The translations under genes and the position numbers were made by a program. This document shows, piece after piece, positions 10,990 to 21,591 of a stretch of DNA of 64,000 nucleotides. The notes under the pieces were generated by a model, which did not search any database, was not told the DNA's origin, and was given only the letters and a program-made list of their open reading frames with translations. Numbering within the stretch: position 1 is the first letter of the stretch; every line of letters starts with the position of its first letter. Source of the DNA: Calycina herbarum (lineage: Eukaryota > Ascomycota > Leotiomycetes > Helotiales > Pezizellaceae); assembly GCA_001414485.1 (NCBI GenBank), contig LLEY01000023.1, positions 372,001 to 436,000 of the forward strand, in the 5' to 3' direction.

Positions 10990-11949
10990 GTTGAGGATAA
11001 ATTGATACAATGTATGGTACTTCGTATTAAAATGTTTGAGGATGTCCAGGCAGTCACTATAATATTTGGTTTCTCGATTCAAAATTGTTTAATAGATGTA
11101 AGTATAAAATAAAGATTGCAGCCTAAAAGAAGTACGTAAACTTGGTGTGGAGAATCTGCAAGGCCGAGAATACCCTTGCCTCAGAAAACTTCAAGGTGTG
11201 TCAAGAACCCCCACTTCTTAGAAATCTGCCTCTTGAGGTGATTCGGTAGATCGTAACGGGGAGCTTAGTCGCATGTTATCCTAGTTGGAAGCAACCCAAG
11301 CTCACGATAGGCATTAAAAGTGGCAGTAAATACGTACCTGCCTAGGTAGCTCTTGTTGTTCTAAATCTCTAGGGCAATTCAAGTAATTGCTCTAGAAACT
11401 TGGGATAAACGAGAAGAGTAACTTTAGAAAAATCAAATCCAATTGTCCTCAAGCATTGAGATAATGTTGAATAGTGCTAGAAAGTTTGGAACAACGGGCT
11501 ATTTACTGCTACTTTTAATGTCCACCGCGAGCAAAGATAACAAGGTCTCGAAATCCAAAAAGAAAAAACAAAATCGCTTTCAAAATGAGAGTGTCGTGCT
11601 TGCTAATAAGCACGTAGGTACAGCCTCTGCTCACCATGTAATAAAGAACCTATTCCACCACTCATTGTTATGGCTACCTAGTCATACCAACAGTACTCTG
11701 AAACTGGAAATGAATGAATAAAAAGCAAGGTGGATGAGAGGGGTTTCTCAAAACCGCTAAAAGACGAAACTCAGAGAACGGAAATTCAATTACACCCGAC
11801 TCTCTTTTAATCCTTCTAATGAACAGCTCACCAAAAAATTGGAAACCGCGCGGAACTCCTATTTCAAGCAAATTACAAATTGAAAAAAGAAACTACCTGG
11901 TTGAGCTCCAATTTGTTGGCTCATGTCTCAAGAAGAAAGCACAGCAAAA
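10990..11949. other. Intergenic, no gene seen
   Basis: Contains promoter-side DNA of the acetyltransferase gene. The 92-codon frame at 11443-11721 is Lys/Asn-rich with no motif, and I do not consider it a gene. Confidence 0.45.
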
Positions 11950-12701
11950 CTAAGCCAAAACCCAAGCATTCCACCAAGCAGGACACTCCTTGTGATACTC
12001 GATTTTATGCTTCTCCTTTTCCTCTCGTTCATACTCATGCTCCCCATGATGTTCAATCTTATCTTTCTTAGTTTCATGCTTCGGCTTCTTGTCACCCTTC
12101 CTACCCTTATACGGAACAGGATGATAAATCTTTGACTTTGGCGAGGCCTGAGGGGGACCGTGATGAACAGTCTTATGGGGATAAATAATAACCGTCTCAA
12201 ATCCATCAGGATGATTATCGAAATCCTGTCTAAAAGTATCTGGGTTTCCGTCACCGTCAGAATCGAAGCCGAATCGATCAGGGCGTCCATCGCCGTCGGT
12301 GTCGAAGCCGAATCTGTCGTCGATTCCGTCGTCGTCGTTGTCTGAGCTCCAGGTATCGGGAATTCCGTCTGCGTCTGTGTCGATGCCATTTCCATTGCCA
12401 TTTCCAAGACGTGAACCAGAACCAGAATCTCCAGAGTTGGATCCCTCGTCAAAGCCATTTCCAGAGCCCGAGTTCGAATCACCAGAATTTCAATTAGTTC
12501 CATCGCCATTTGAACCATCACCATTCCCACCGTTATTTCCACCCTTTCCTACGAGCTAACAGTGGAGGTAGAGACAGAAAAAAAGATACTGCGAGATGAA
12601 GTAGTAGTCAAACTCTTCGAAGTCGTAGTTACTTGCGCAGAAACACCAGTAATTGCAATCAAGGCAGCATACGCTGCAATGAGTTTTGGGGAGAAATGCA
12701 T
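11950..12701 (-). pseudogene. Secreted Asp/Gly-rich calcium-repeat protein, apparently broken
   Basis: From the ATG at 12701 there is a clear signal peptide (MHFSPKLIAAYAALIAITGVSA, cut near residue 22), then a Thr/Ser-rich stretch. A 41-nt candidate intron (12549-12589) keeps the frame into a Gly/Asn/Asp-rich region. A tandem array of D-x-D-x-D-G loops follows (DTDADGIPD, DNDDDGIDD, DTDGDGRPD, DSDGDGNPD), like thrombospondin type-3 or dockerin-type calcium repeats. A Lys/His/Glu-rich tail ends at 11950. One in-frame TGA (12490-12492) lies within the Gly/Asn stretch where Gly would fit; this is not a RIP-type change. The gene may therefore be a recent pseudogene, carry a sequence error, or need a different intron. 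A role as a cell-wall or extracellular calcium-binding protein is inferred. Confidence 0.6.
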
Positions 12702-13088
12702 ATTCGCTGTTTCCAGAAACGACTGTGAGAGGACAGTGTCCAGAAACAACGTTGTAAGATAGAAAGAGAAGGAAAGATGTGACACGTATGAAAAGACCTA
12801 CTGAATTATGGTACGCTGTCATTTTCTTTTCGCTAGTGAGGGTGCTGGTGATTTGTTAAATATTTAATTATCTTGTTGGGCGAATAACCTTCCTAAGAAC
12901 CGTCAGGTTGAAGAGTTTAGTCTTAGACCAATTGTGATGACGCAAATGTATCTTTTGACGGCAGCCCCTCAAAAAAAACTCTTATCCAGAAGCGGGACTG
13001 GCACATCCTGTTCATTTCTGGCACGTATGGGATGTCCAAGCTGTCCAAAAATTGGTAGTTTTGATTGACGCTCCTCATATTATCCAGC

Positions 13089-14793
13089 TCAGCAACCAAA
13101 ATATCGTTTCTCTATCCATCGCTCCTCGAAATCGGCAACGATAGCACACACCACAACCTTGACACCCGGGAATACTTTTGTCAGTCTATTCAAACCAATT
13201 CTCCCAGCAAAATATGTGACGAAAACAATTTTCTCTTCCGGGACGCCGTGGTCAAGAAGAACTTGAACGGCCATGACAGCAGCTCCACCACTTCTCATTT
13301 GAGGGTCGAGTAAAAGGACACCATCATGGGCATCGATATTTTCCGGCAGTTTGAGGTAGTGAAGTTCAGGCTCGCCGGTTCGAACGTTAGACTGAATTAG
13401 AACTCGTCCGGTTCGGCAGTCGGGTAGTACTCTTTTTAGACCGGTTTCGAAAGCGGCTCCGGCTCGAAGAATTACTACGGCGCTGGTTTCTCCGATAGGA
13501 GCTAACCCGTTATAGCGATTGCCTATTGGTGTTTGTATTGTTTTCTCCTTGAAATAAACATTGTTCATAGCACTGTAAGATGTTAAAATGGGGCTTGGAA
13601 GTTGGTGTTCGTGGGAAAACTTACTGCTCCACAAGTAAAGTAGCGACCCGATCAAAGTAGAAGATAAAATCTTCAGTGGAAGTACCGATATCCTGGATGA
13701 TGGTATTCATTCCTCGGGTTTGTGGTGTATCTTGCAAAAGTTCAACTTTTTCGGAAAGTGGATCGTCTTCTGAGCTCTGTCCTAACTTTTTGAGAGCTGC
13801 GCGATGACTTTGCGACTTTTCGATAAGTTTACGCTCAATATATTGAATTACCATTACTATACAAATGTTATTTTGGGCGTTCAAAGGATACCCGACAGAT
13901 TACTTACATATCGCAACTCGATTTTCAACACCCCTAGGTACAATGATATCTGAATGATTAGGTTTGCTCTCGCAAATGAGGGGAAGTCACTCACCTGCGA
14001 CCTTTCTTTGGGGTTCAACGTATTGTTCAAAATTTGGCTTAACAAATGCAAACCATTGTTTGATACATCCTTCAATATCTCTTCCTCGCTCTTCTACATC
14101 ACGGAGGACTTGACAAAATTAGTAATTTGCCATTCAAAAGGTCACGAGAGCTTACTTCTTCTTGACAAACAAGTATCTGCATCTGCCTCACAAAATATCT
14201 AGCGTAACAAGTTAGAATAAGATAGCCTCCAAGATATGGGCAGAAGCCTACCTTCATATCCAGGAGCTCAAGGACTCTTTCATCATACAACGCAAATATA
14301 CCCTCCAGAATGAGCACGTGCGGCGAGTAAATCGAGGTTGTCTCCTTTTCTCTGGCATGTTTTGGAAAGGAATAGATGGGAATTTCAGCACGTCGCCTAT
14401 GCAGGTGTCAACAAGGGAGTATATTTGGGAGATTTGCTGTCATCGTACCCCGCCTTCAGATCTCTCAATCTATCAACCAGAACATCGAAATCTATTGCAC
14501 ACGGAGAATCAAAATCGTATTCATTTCGAAATGCTTTTTCGGATGCTTCTTCGTCCAAGGTTTTGTAGAATGAGTCCTATTCACAACTTAGTGGGTTTTC
14601 AACAAGTTGATTACAGTCAGAACCCAGTTACCATAGATAGAATGACGACCCAAGGAAGGTTCAATTTGGAGACAATGGCGTGAGACAGAGTTGACTTTCC
14701 CGAGCCAGAGCTTCCTGCAATACCGATAATGCAGACATCGGCCCATGGGGGCTGGTATGGCCCTGGGGCTCGGGTTCTGAGTCCCTCAGACAT
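13089..14793 (-). CDS. URK1: Uridine kinase with C-terminal UPRT-like domain (Urk1/UCKL type)
   Basis: Eight exons can be joined in frame: 14632-14793, 14449-14576, 14252-14396, 14156-14198, 13995-14108, 13908-13949, 13625-13856 and 13089-13572. They give 449 residues, with introns of 45-55 nt. The N-terminal half is a P-loop uridine/cytidine kinase: Walker A GIAGSSGSGKST (about residues 24-35), SMDSFYK, YDFDSPCAIDFD, LILEGIFALYD, RRILRDVEERGRD. The C-terminal half resembles uracil phosphoribosyltransferase: NRYNGLAPIGETSAVVILRAG and VLLLDPQMRSGGAAVMAV. The protein phosphorylates uridine/cytidine in pyrimidine salvage. The end reads IEKRYFGC, without the GD-RYFGTD ending of active UPRTs, so the second domain may be regulatory or inactive (inference). 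Confidence 0.9.
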
Positions 14794-15515
14794 GGCGGTT
14801 TGGTCTGAAGGAACAAGACGGTGTGAGATTAAGGAGGGGAGGGTTGGGTCTCGCTATTGAAGTGAATTTGGCCGGAGAGTTTGAAAAGGCCGCTGGAAAG
14901 AAATCAGTCTTGAAAATGAGAGTATGAGATAAGGTTCAATGAAGGATGGGAGAGGAGGAGGAGAAGGGTATTAACTCGTCAGCAAAGAAGCCCCCGCCTC
15001 CGAGATAAAGATATGGGACTGTACCCTAGTTTAATTTGTTGCAGATAGGCAAGCTTAACAAGCAAATGTCACAACATTTAGACCTTAAATCTATCAAAAA
15101 GTGCCATCTTGAATAATTGCATGTCAAGATGATGACGGGAACGGCCTCCCCCGGCCACCACTAAAGAACAGTGGATTACCGTTCAAGAACTGCAGCCAAT
15201 GGAAAATGCCTTGAATTATGCCTTGTATCCAAGGAGTCAGAAATGCAAGGGACAAATCAACCTTTACCAAAAACGGAGAGGCTCTAGGTCACGTGGTATC
15301 CCAGCTTATCCTGATTTGGCTAGCTTATCACTAGCTCGATTTTGCAGAGCTTGCAAACCACACCTCTTTTTCCACGACTTCTTCTGCGGTCAACAAGCTT
15401 CTCGTCCTCTTCCACTCCCACCACAACATTTGCACTTGCAAGTGGCCTTCCTTTCTTGCGTTTGTGCAGGACACTCTCGTAGATGGTCGGCCGTATTGGC
15501 GTGGACACTGCAAGA
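14794..15515. other. Divergent promoter region between URK1 and GID8
   Basis: The two genes run apart, with starts at 14793 (-) and 15516 (+). About 720 bp hold both promoters and 5' UTRs. Open frames in it are GC-rich chance frames. I see no clear TATA box. Confidence 0.5.
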
Positions 15516-16714
15516 ATGGTTAGTCTCTGCGATCGTCGCGCGTTGTCATTTGCCCATGCTGACCCCGCGCGCAGACGTCGTCGACGGCTTCCACCACGAC
15601 CCCTCTCCGCCATGCCTTCGAGCGGCGTGTAGAGGAGGTCAAGCCTTTGAAACAGTACGTTCCCTCCCGTCCGCCTCCCTCTCCTCTAGCCCACAATACC
15701 TGCGCGCTCTACATGATGAGTTTCATCAACTGGGAATCTCTCCTACAAAATTAAAGCATGCGGAGAACACAAATTAGTTGTTAACTGATTGAGCGCTCAT
15801 GGTCGTTGCCCTTGGGTAGCAGGACTTCTCTCCCACAGAATCCGTGCTAACATTCTATTTGTTTAGTGATATCAATGCGCTCATCCTTGACTACCTTACC
15901 ACAGAAGGCTACCCCTCTGCAGCAGCCAAGTTCTCCACCGAGGCAAACCTTCGACCACAACAGGAAGCAGATTCAGTGAGGGCGCGTCAATCAATTCAAC
16001 ACTCGATCCACCTCGGAAGCATCCAGGCGGCGATCGAGGAGTTGAATGAGTTGGAACCTCAGGTGAGCCATACAACTTTTTTTATTTTTCTTTCCTCCCT
16101 TGCGATGATTAATATGTTTCATGCACCACTCATATAGCCTTCGGGTCGGTGATGAGAAAACCACGAACTTCAGTCCTCAGTATGAGCAATACATCCCCTC
16201 TTGACTCTTCACAATCACAACCATTTATGGTTACAATTGCTAACTGTCATCCAAGGTCCTTGACAATAATCCATCTCTACACTTTGCTCTTCTTCGATTG
16301 CAGCTTGTTGAACTCATCAGAGAATGCAACTCACAGCCCGGAGGTGATATCAGTCCTGCATTGACATTTGCCACACAGCAATTAGCTCCTCGCGCACCCA
16401 CAAAACCAGAATTCTTGGAGGATTTGGAGAGGACCATGGCGCTCCTTGTTTTCCCTCCAGATAATCTTGAACCACAATTGGCCGCTCTTCTACACCCGGA
16501 TCTTCGTAGGTCTGTCGCAGATAGTGTTAACAAGGCCATCTTGAGTATTCAGAATCAACGACGAGATGCTGCCATTAGAAATCTTGTTCGTCTCCGTGCA
16601 TGGGCTGAGAATACAGCAAGGGATCAAAAGAAGGATCTCCCAGCACGGATGGAGTTGGGTCTTGATGAGAGAGAGGAACGATATGAGAACGGCCATGAGC
16701 CCATGATCACTTGA
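15516..16714 (+). CDS. GID8: GID8-like subunit of the GID/CTLH ubiquitin ligase
   Basis: Exons are 15516-15518, 15575-15654, 15867-16062 and 16256-16714, giving 245 residues in one frame. The first coding exon is just the ATG. LisH motif: DINALILDYLTTEGYPSAA at about 29-47. CTLH domain follows (RARQSIQHSIHLGSIQAAI, ELEPQVLDNNPSLHFALLRL). A CRA-type C-terminal part (LVELIRECN, LERTMALLVF, LRRSVADSVNKAIL) completes the family order. The CTLH junction peptide is created exactly by splicing 16062 to 16256 (branch site CTAAC). Human GID8 has 228 residues, so the length fits. The complex ubiquitinates gluconeogenic enzymes in yeast. Introns 2 (212 nt) and 3 (193 nt) are long for this window. Confidence 0.88.
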
Positions 16715-17294
16715 CCAATGCAAATCACAATGGCGTTTGGGTACAATGTTTGATACCAGTGGCTATAGTGGATAAATTGGGCATCGGTTTCGAGAGTAGA
16801 GGCGTTATACCTGGCCGCGGAGAAGGCATTGGTTGGCGTTCAGGATATTATGACTGTTGTATTTGTAGAACAGCCTAGTGTTTTCCACTTCGCTTACCAA
16901 GCTTTCTGCATTCTGTGTTACGTTGCTTGATAGCGAGAATAAAATATTATTTAATACATTAGAAGATCCATGCACTGTGAAAATTGCAAAATTATAATGC
17001 TCCGGAAAGCTTGCGACAATCAGATCTTTTCAGGATCCATTTTTCAGCCGGGGTATCCGATATTTCACTACGTCAGCACTGCGAAGTCGCTGATTCTGGA
17101 CTCTGGAACTATCGCGGCAAGATAGCTTCAGCTCCACCATCTTCTCCTAGCTCTCTACCATATCCTAATTTCCTCAACATTCTTCCTCATTCAAACCAAT
17201 TCTTGCAATGCCGTCGCAATTGTATTCTTGACACACAATAAAACTAAAATACTATTATCTCCCACCCAATTGGTTGTGGCAAGCAATTGGTAGC
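16715..17294. other. Intergenic, 3' UTR of GID8 and promoter of the NADH dehydrogenase gene
   Basis: About 580 bp between two genes in the same direction. An AATAAA-like GAATAAAATA occurs near 16938. No coding sequence is seen. Confidence 0.45.
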
Positions 17295-19439
17295 ATGCTG
17301 CCTCTGAAGAGCATTGCTCGATGCGGTCGACGCGGGCACCTCATCAACACACCTTTACGATACGGCAATGGTAGCACAAATGCTTCCTGGAAACACGCCA
17401 GCTTCCGTGGTCGCGGATTGACAGCTTCAAGATTATTCCAATCCAAAAGACAACCACCATTACCTCTCTCCCTGCGGCAATCTCGCCCCGCGCTGCGACA
17501 ACAATTCTCCCTCCAAAATACTCGAAGTGTCTCTGGGAAACCCCTTCCACAACGTCGATCATGGATCCTCAACTTTGTATACAGATCTGCAGCACTGCTG
17601 GGAGGATCCATAGCGATTTTGGGAGTGGGAGTTATAGGGTTCTTCATATTCGATGCGTCAACATACCGCGAGGATTTGAGCTATAAGGATATACACGTCT
17701 CGGATCTCGCGTTGAGTCCGAGACGAGGAGGACCCAAGAATTTGCCAATTGCGGAGGTACAGATTGACGACTATGATTGCGAACAAATGTTACGACAAAA
17801 GGACAAACCCAAGTTGGTGGTGCTTGGTAGTGGATGGGGGTGTGTTGCGTTGCTCAAGACGTTGAACCCAGAGGAATACCATGTTACCTTGGTTTCTCCC
17901 ACCAATTACTTTTTATTTACACCCATGTTGCCTTCTGCTACGGTTGGGACACTCGAATTTCGATCGCTAGTGGAACCCGTTCGACGAATTGTTCAGAGGG
18001 TGAAGGGGCATTTCATTAGAGCCTCTGCGGAAAATATCGAGTTTTCGGAGAAGTTGGTGGAATTGTCACAGAAGGATGCAGATGGAAAGGAAGTACGATT
18101 CTATCTCCCATACGACAAACTCGTTATTGGAGTAGGATCAACCACCAATCCTCATGGCGTCAAGGGGTTGGAAAATTGCCACTTCTTGAAGGATATCGAT
18201 GATGCGCAGAAAATCCGAAATCGGATATTGACGAATCTTGAATATGCTTGCCTCCCGACGACCACAGACCACGAGAGACGTCGATTACTGTCATTTGTCG
18301 TTAGTGGTGGTGGTCCAACGGGTGTTGAATTTGCTGCTGAGCTTTTCGACTTGCTCAATGAGGACCTTACTGATCACTTTCCCAAAATCTTAAGAAACGA
18401 GATTTCCGTCCATTTGATTCAGAGCAGAGGACACATTCTAAACACATACGACGAATCCTTATCGAAATACGCTGAAGCTCGATTCGCCCGTGACCAAGTA
18501 GTGATTCTCACGAATTCTCGAGTCAAGGAAATCACCCCAAAGAGCATATACTTCACCCAAAAGGGAGAGCAGGGAGAAACCATTACCAAAGAACTCCCTA
18601 TGGGCTTCTGCCTCTGGTCAACAGGAGTTTCCCAAACCGAATTTTGCCAAAAAGTAGCTGCCGCCTTGGGCAATGCTCAAACCAATAAACACGCCCTGGA
18701 AACCGATTCTCACCTTCGTCTCAATGGTACCCCTCTTGGCGACGTCTATGCCATTGGCGATTGCGCTACGGTTCAGAATAACGTGGCAGATCACCTCGTT
18801 ACTTTCCTCCGTACTTTAGCATGGGAGAAGGGACAGGATCCTGAGACTGTTCACATTACATTCTCTGAATGGCGAGATGTTGCACAGAAAGTGAGAAGAC
18901 GCTTTCCACAAGCTGCAGACCACCTAAAACGTCTCGACAAACTCTTCTACGATTACGATAAAGATCAATCCGGTACCCTTGACTTTGGCGAGCTTCGAGA
19001 ATTGTTGATGCAAATCGACTCCAAGCTCACATCCCTCCCCGCCACAGCCCAGAGAGCACATCAACAGGGTCAATATCTTGGACACAAGTTCAATAAGATG
19101 GCGAGAGCGGCGCCGGGGCTAAGAGCTAATGATGTTATTCATGGGGATTTGGATGAGACTGTTTATAAAGCTTTTGAGTATCGACATCTAGGATCACTAG
19201 CTTATATTGGAAACTCGGCCGTCTTTGATCTTGGGGGTGGGTGGAATGTTACTGGAGGGTTGTGGGCGGTTTATGCGTGGAGGAGTGTGTATTTTGCGCA
19301 GAGTGTTAGTCTGAGGACTAGGATGCTTCTTGCTATGGATTGGGCTAAGAGGGCTTTCTTTGGGAGAGGTGAGTTTACTTTTCCCGATTTTGGATATTGG
19401 GATCACTGCTAACTTTGAGTAGATTTGATGAACTGGTAA
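17295..19439 (+). CDS. nde1: External alternative NADH dehydrogenase with EF-hand (type II, Nde1-like)
   Basis: Exon 1 is 17295-19368 and exon 2 is 19423-19439, separated by a 54-nt intron. The splice gives FFGRDLMNW at the end, replacing an unrelated read-through tail; total 696 residues. The start is the first ATG (17295). An Arg/Ser-rich mitochondrial presequence leads to a membrane segment at about 98-122. The FAD site VVLGSGWG is near 175 and the NADH site VVSGGGPTGVEFAAEL near 334. YAIGDCA is a late FAD contact. An EF-hand (DYDKDQSGTLDFGEL) near 553 interrupts the second half. This matches the calcium-regulated external NADH dehydrogenase of Neurospora (673 residues), which oxidises cytosolic NADH on the outer face of the inner membrane and passes electrons to ubiquinone without proton pumping. 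Confidence 0.93.
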
Positions 19440-20246
19440 ATCGAAAGGTTGACAGATGTCGAAAAGGCGCCCGACTGGAAATGGATATCATGCATTAATT
19501 CGGCGCAAGGGCATAATGACTTCTCAATATGTTGGATAGAGATAAGAGTATCTATCGAATGGGAAAGAGGATGGGTTTGCAATGATAAAATTGCGGACAT
19601 GATTATGCGCCTGGGGGTTTTGATACAATTGAGCCAGACAAGGTCGCTGGCGGCATTGGACAGACAGACATGATAACCTGATAGCAGTGGTGCCCGTTTT
19701 AATGAGAATGTACTTTAGAATGATGGGCGACCTGGAAGAAATAGAATGTGTCTTTTTTTTTTTCATATTTGTGACTTCGAAATTGCGTCGGATATTCTCT
19801 CGTTCGTTTAATTGCGTATTGCTTTTGCTTGAGTGATGAGAAAAGCGGAGCGGTGACGAGCAGTGACCGAGTCTCCCGGTATCGCCACTTTGGTCTTCAT
19901 CAACTAGAAGTACATTCCAATTTGAAATCCTGATCCTGGTCAGTTGAGACATAATGATCCATTGTTTGAATATGTTTCGTATTTTGTTCAAATTTCTCGT
20001 CTGGGTGGGATTCATAGAAGTGTTTATTTCTGGGTGGCTATTTGTAAGTCACCTACCAATACTCCATCTTGTAGAATTATCTTAGAAGAATTGGGCTATT
20101 TGTAGGTTATCTGGAAATAGTCGCGGTTATGTTTAGTTTACTATTTGCAGTTAATAGTTATTCCTTCCAAAGCTAAATCAGTCTCCTAGCTATAGTACCG
20201 TAAAGAATAATCCCTTGTTGTGCAATGTATTGAACGAGTAGAGTTA
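19440..20246. other. Intergenic, no gene seen
   Basis: Downstream DNA of the NADH dehydrogenase gene. Short open frames on both strands show no motif. Confidence 0.45.
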
Positions 20247-20533
20247 CAGTGAGTTGCGAGTTAAGCTTGAAATTTACCCACTTTTTTTGTAATCCGAGCT
20301 TTCTTTTTTTTATCTATCAAGGCTTTCTCCCTCTTTTCTTTAGAAGACAGAAAATAAAAGTACTCTAAAAGAGACGAGGCCTGGCTAGAAAGAAGCGCTA
20401 TATCTAACCATCTCTCTTCTATATAATTTACCAATTTAACGTAAGTATAATAAAAGTAAACTAAAAGATAAATAATTCTTAAAAATAAGCCCTTTTTTTT
20501 TGAAAAAAGATTTCACTACCCCTATAAGGGTCG
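20247..20533 (-). repeat. Half copy of the 524-bp TA-flanked MITE
   Basis: Starts after TA at 20245-20246 with CAGTGAGTTGCGAGTTAAGC and matches the reverse complement of the right half of the full element at 63441-63964 (about 63680-63964). Similarity stops near CCCCTATAAGG, and no second terminal repeat is seen, so it is truncated. Confidence 0.8.
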
Positions 20534-20559
20534 AGGTCCTGTGGAGAAATCAAAGACAT

Positions 20560-21590
20560 GGATGGTACTTTGCCAACGTCGAACACAACCCCACCATTCA
20601 TTTCCATATTTAGTTTGCGAGTTCTTGAGCTGATTGATCAAAGGAAGTTGAATCGTGTGCTTCTCCTTCTCCAATGCTTAGTCTTTTTCCCTGGCTTCTT
20701 CTCCTCTTTGCCGAAGTACCTCTTCAACCCCGCCTTGGTCTTCTCCCAAGTCTCAAACTTCCTCGCAGTCTGGGGCCACATCCTTCTACCACTGCCCAAG
20801 CTCTCTTTTATATCGAGCTGCCTCCTTTTCGTTCTTGGTCGATGCCCTGGACAGATCCGCTCTGCTTTTCTTAAGCTCCTCGACCGCACGAGTGTTTTCC
20901 TCGTCCGGTTTTTTGCAATCGAGCAATTGTCTGGCCTTGGACTTCCAGTATACCATCCTTGTCTTTACATAAATTGTTAGCCGCTTGCAAATCTCCTTCC
21001 ATCGATTTCAGAAGGGAATGCTGTTCGCTCGGCCTCGGTTTTCGACTTCCTAGTTGCCTCGGCCTCCTTCCTAACATCTGCTTTGTATTTTTCGATGGAT
21101 TCTTCAAGCGTCTTCGTATTTTCTTCCAGATCCGCCACTTCGTCCTTCAACCTTTTTGTGGTTCGGTCATTAGCCTTAGCATGCTCCACATACTTTCTGA
21201 TATCCTCCTCCTTCTGTTGAAGGGCTTCCTCATAAGCAGCTACCTCGGCTTTCTCCTCGTCTAATTGCCAGCTTAAGTTGGCCACTTTTCCTTGTCAAAC
21301 TCGTTACAAGTCGCACGTTATCCTCGTTCTCTGTTTCTTCCTAGTCTGCCAAATCTTCTTCTGCTTTCCGCAATGCCTCGTTCTCCTTTCGCAAGCCTTT
21401 CAATTCTTTTTGCTAAGCCTAGTCCTTGGCTAAGATTTCGTCACAATCGGCCTAGGCATCGAGAGATTCCGTCACCTCGTTGTGGGCTTGTTCAGCCTGG
21501 CGCAACACTTCCCGAAGCTCAGAAGCTTGGCTTTCCAGGCGATCATTCATCTCCTTCAGGTACCAATCCAGAAGACATCTTCTAAATGTG
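20560..21590 (-). pseudogene. Decayed coiled-coil protein gene
   Basis: On the minus strand, fragments in changing frames keep long heptad-like coiled coil: MNDRLESQASELREVLRQAE near 21550-21470, ELKGLRKENEALRKAEEDL near 21400, LDEEKAEVAAYEEALQQKEE from about 21270. At least four TAG stops interrupt the first part, and frame changes occur near 21300 and 20900. The Gln-like positions of several stops fit C-to-T change (RIP). No globular domain is left and the original function is unknown. Myosin/SMC-like resemblance is only due to coiled coil. Confidence 0.6.
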
Positions 21591-21591
21591 G

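Noticed and set aside
12160..12559. Ser/Val-rich plus-strand frames opposite the calcium-repeat gene
   Set aside because: They are antisense of the D-x-D-x-D-G coding repeats.
15199..15777. 192-codon plus-strand frame overlapping the GID8 start
   Set aside because: Spans the GID8 5' region, first introns and exon 2 in a wrong frame; the homologous frame is the spliced one.
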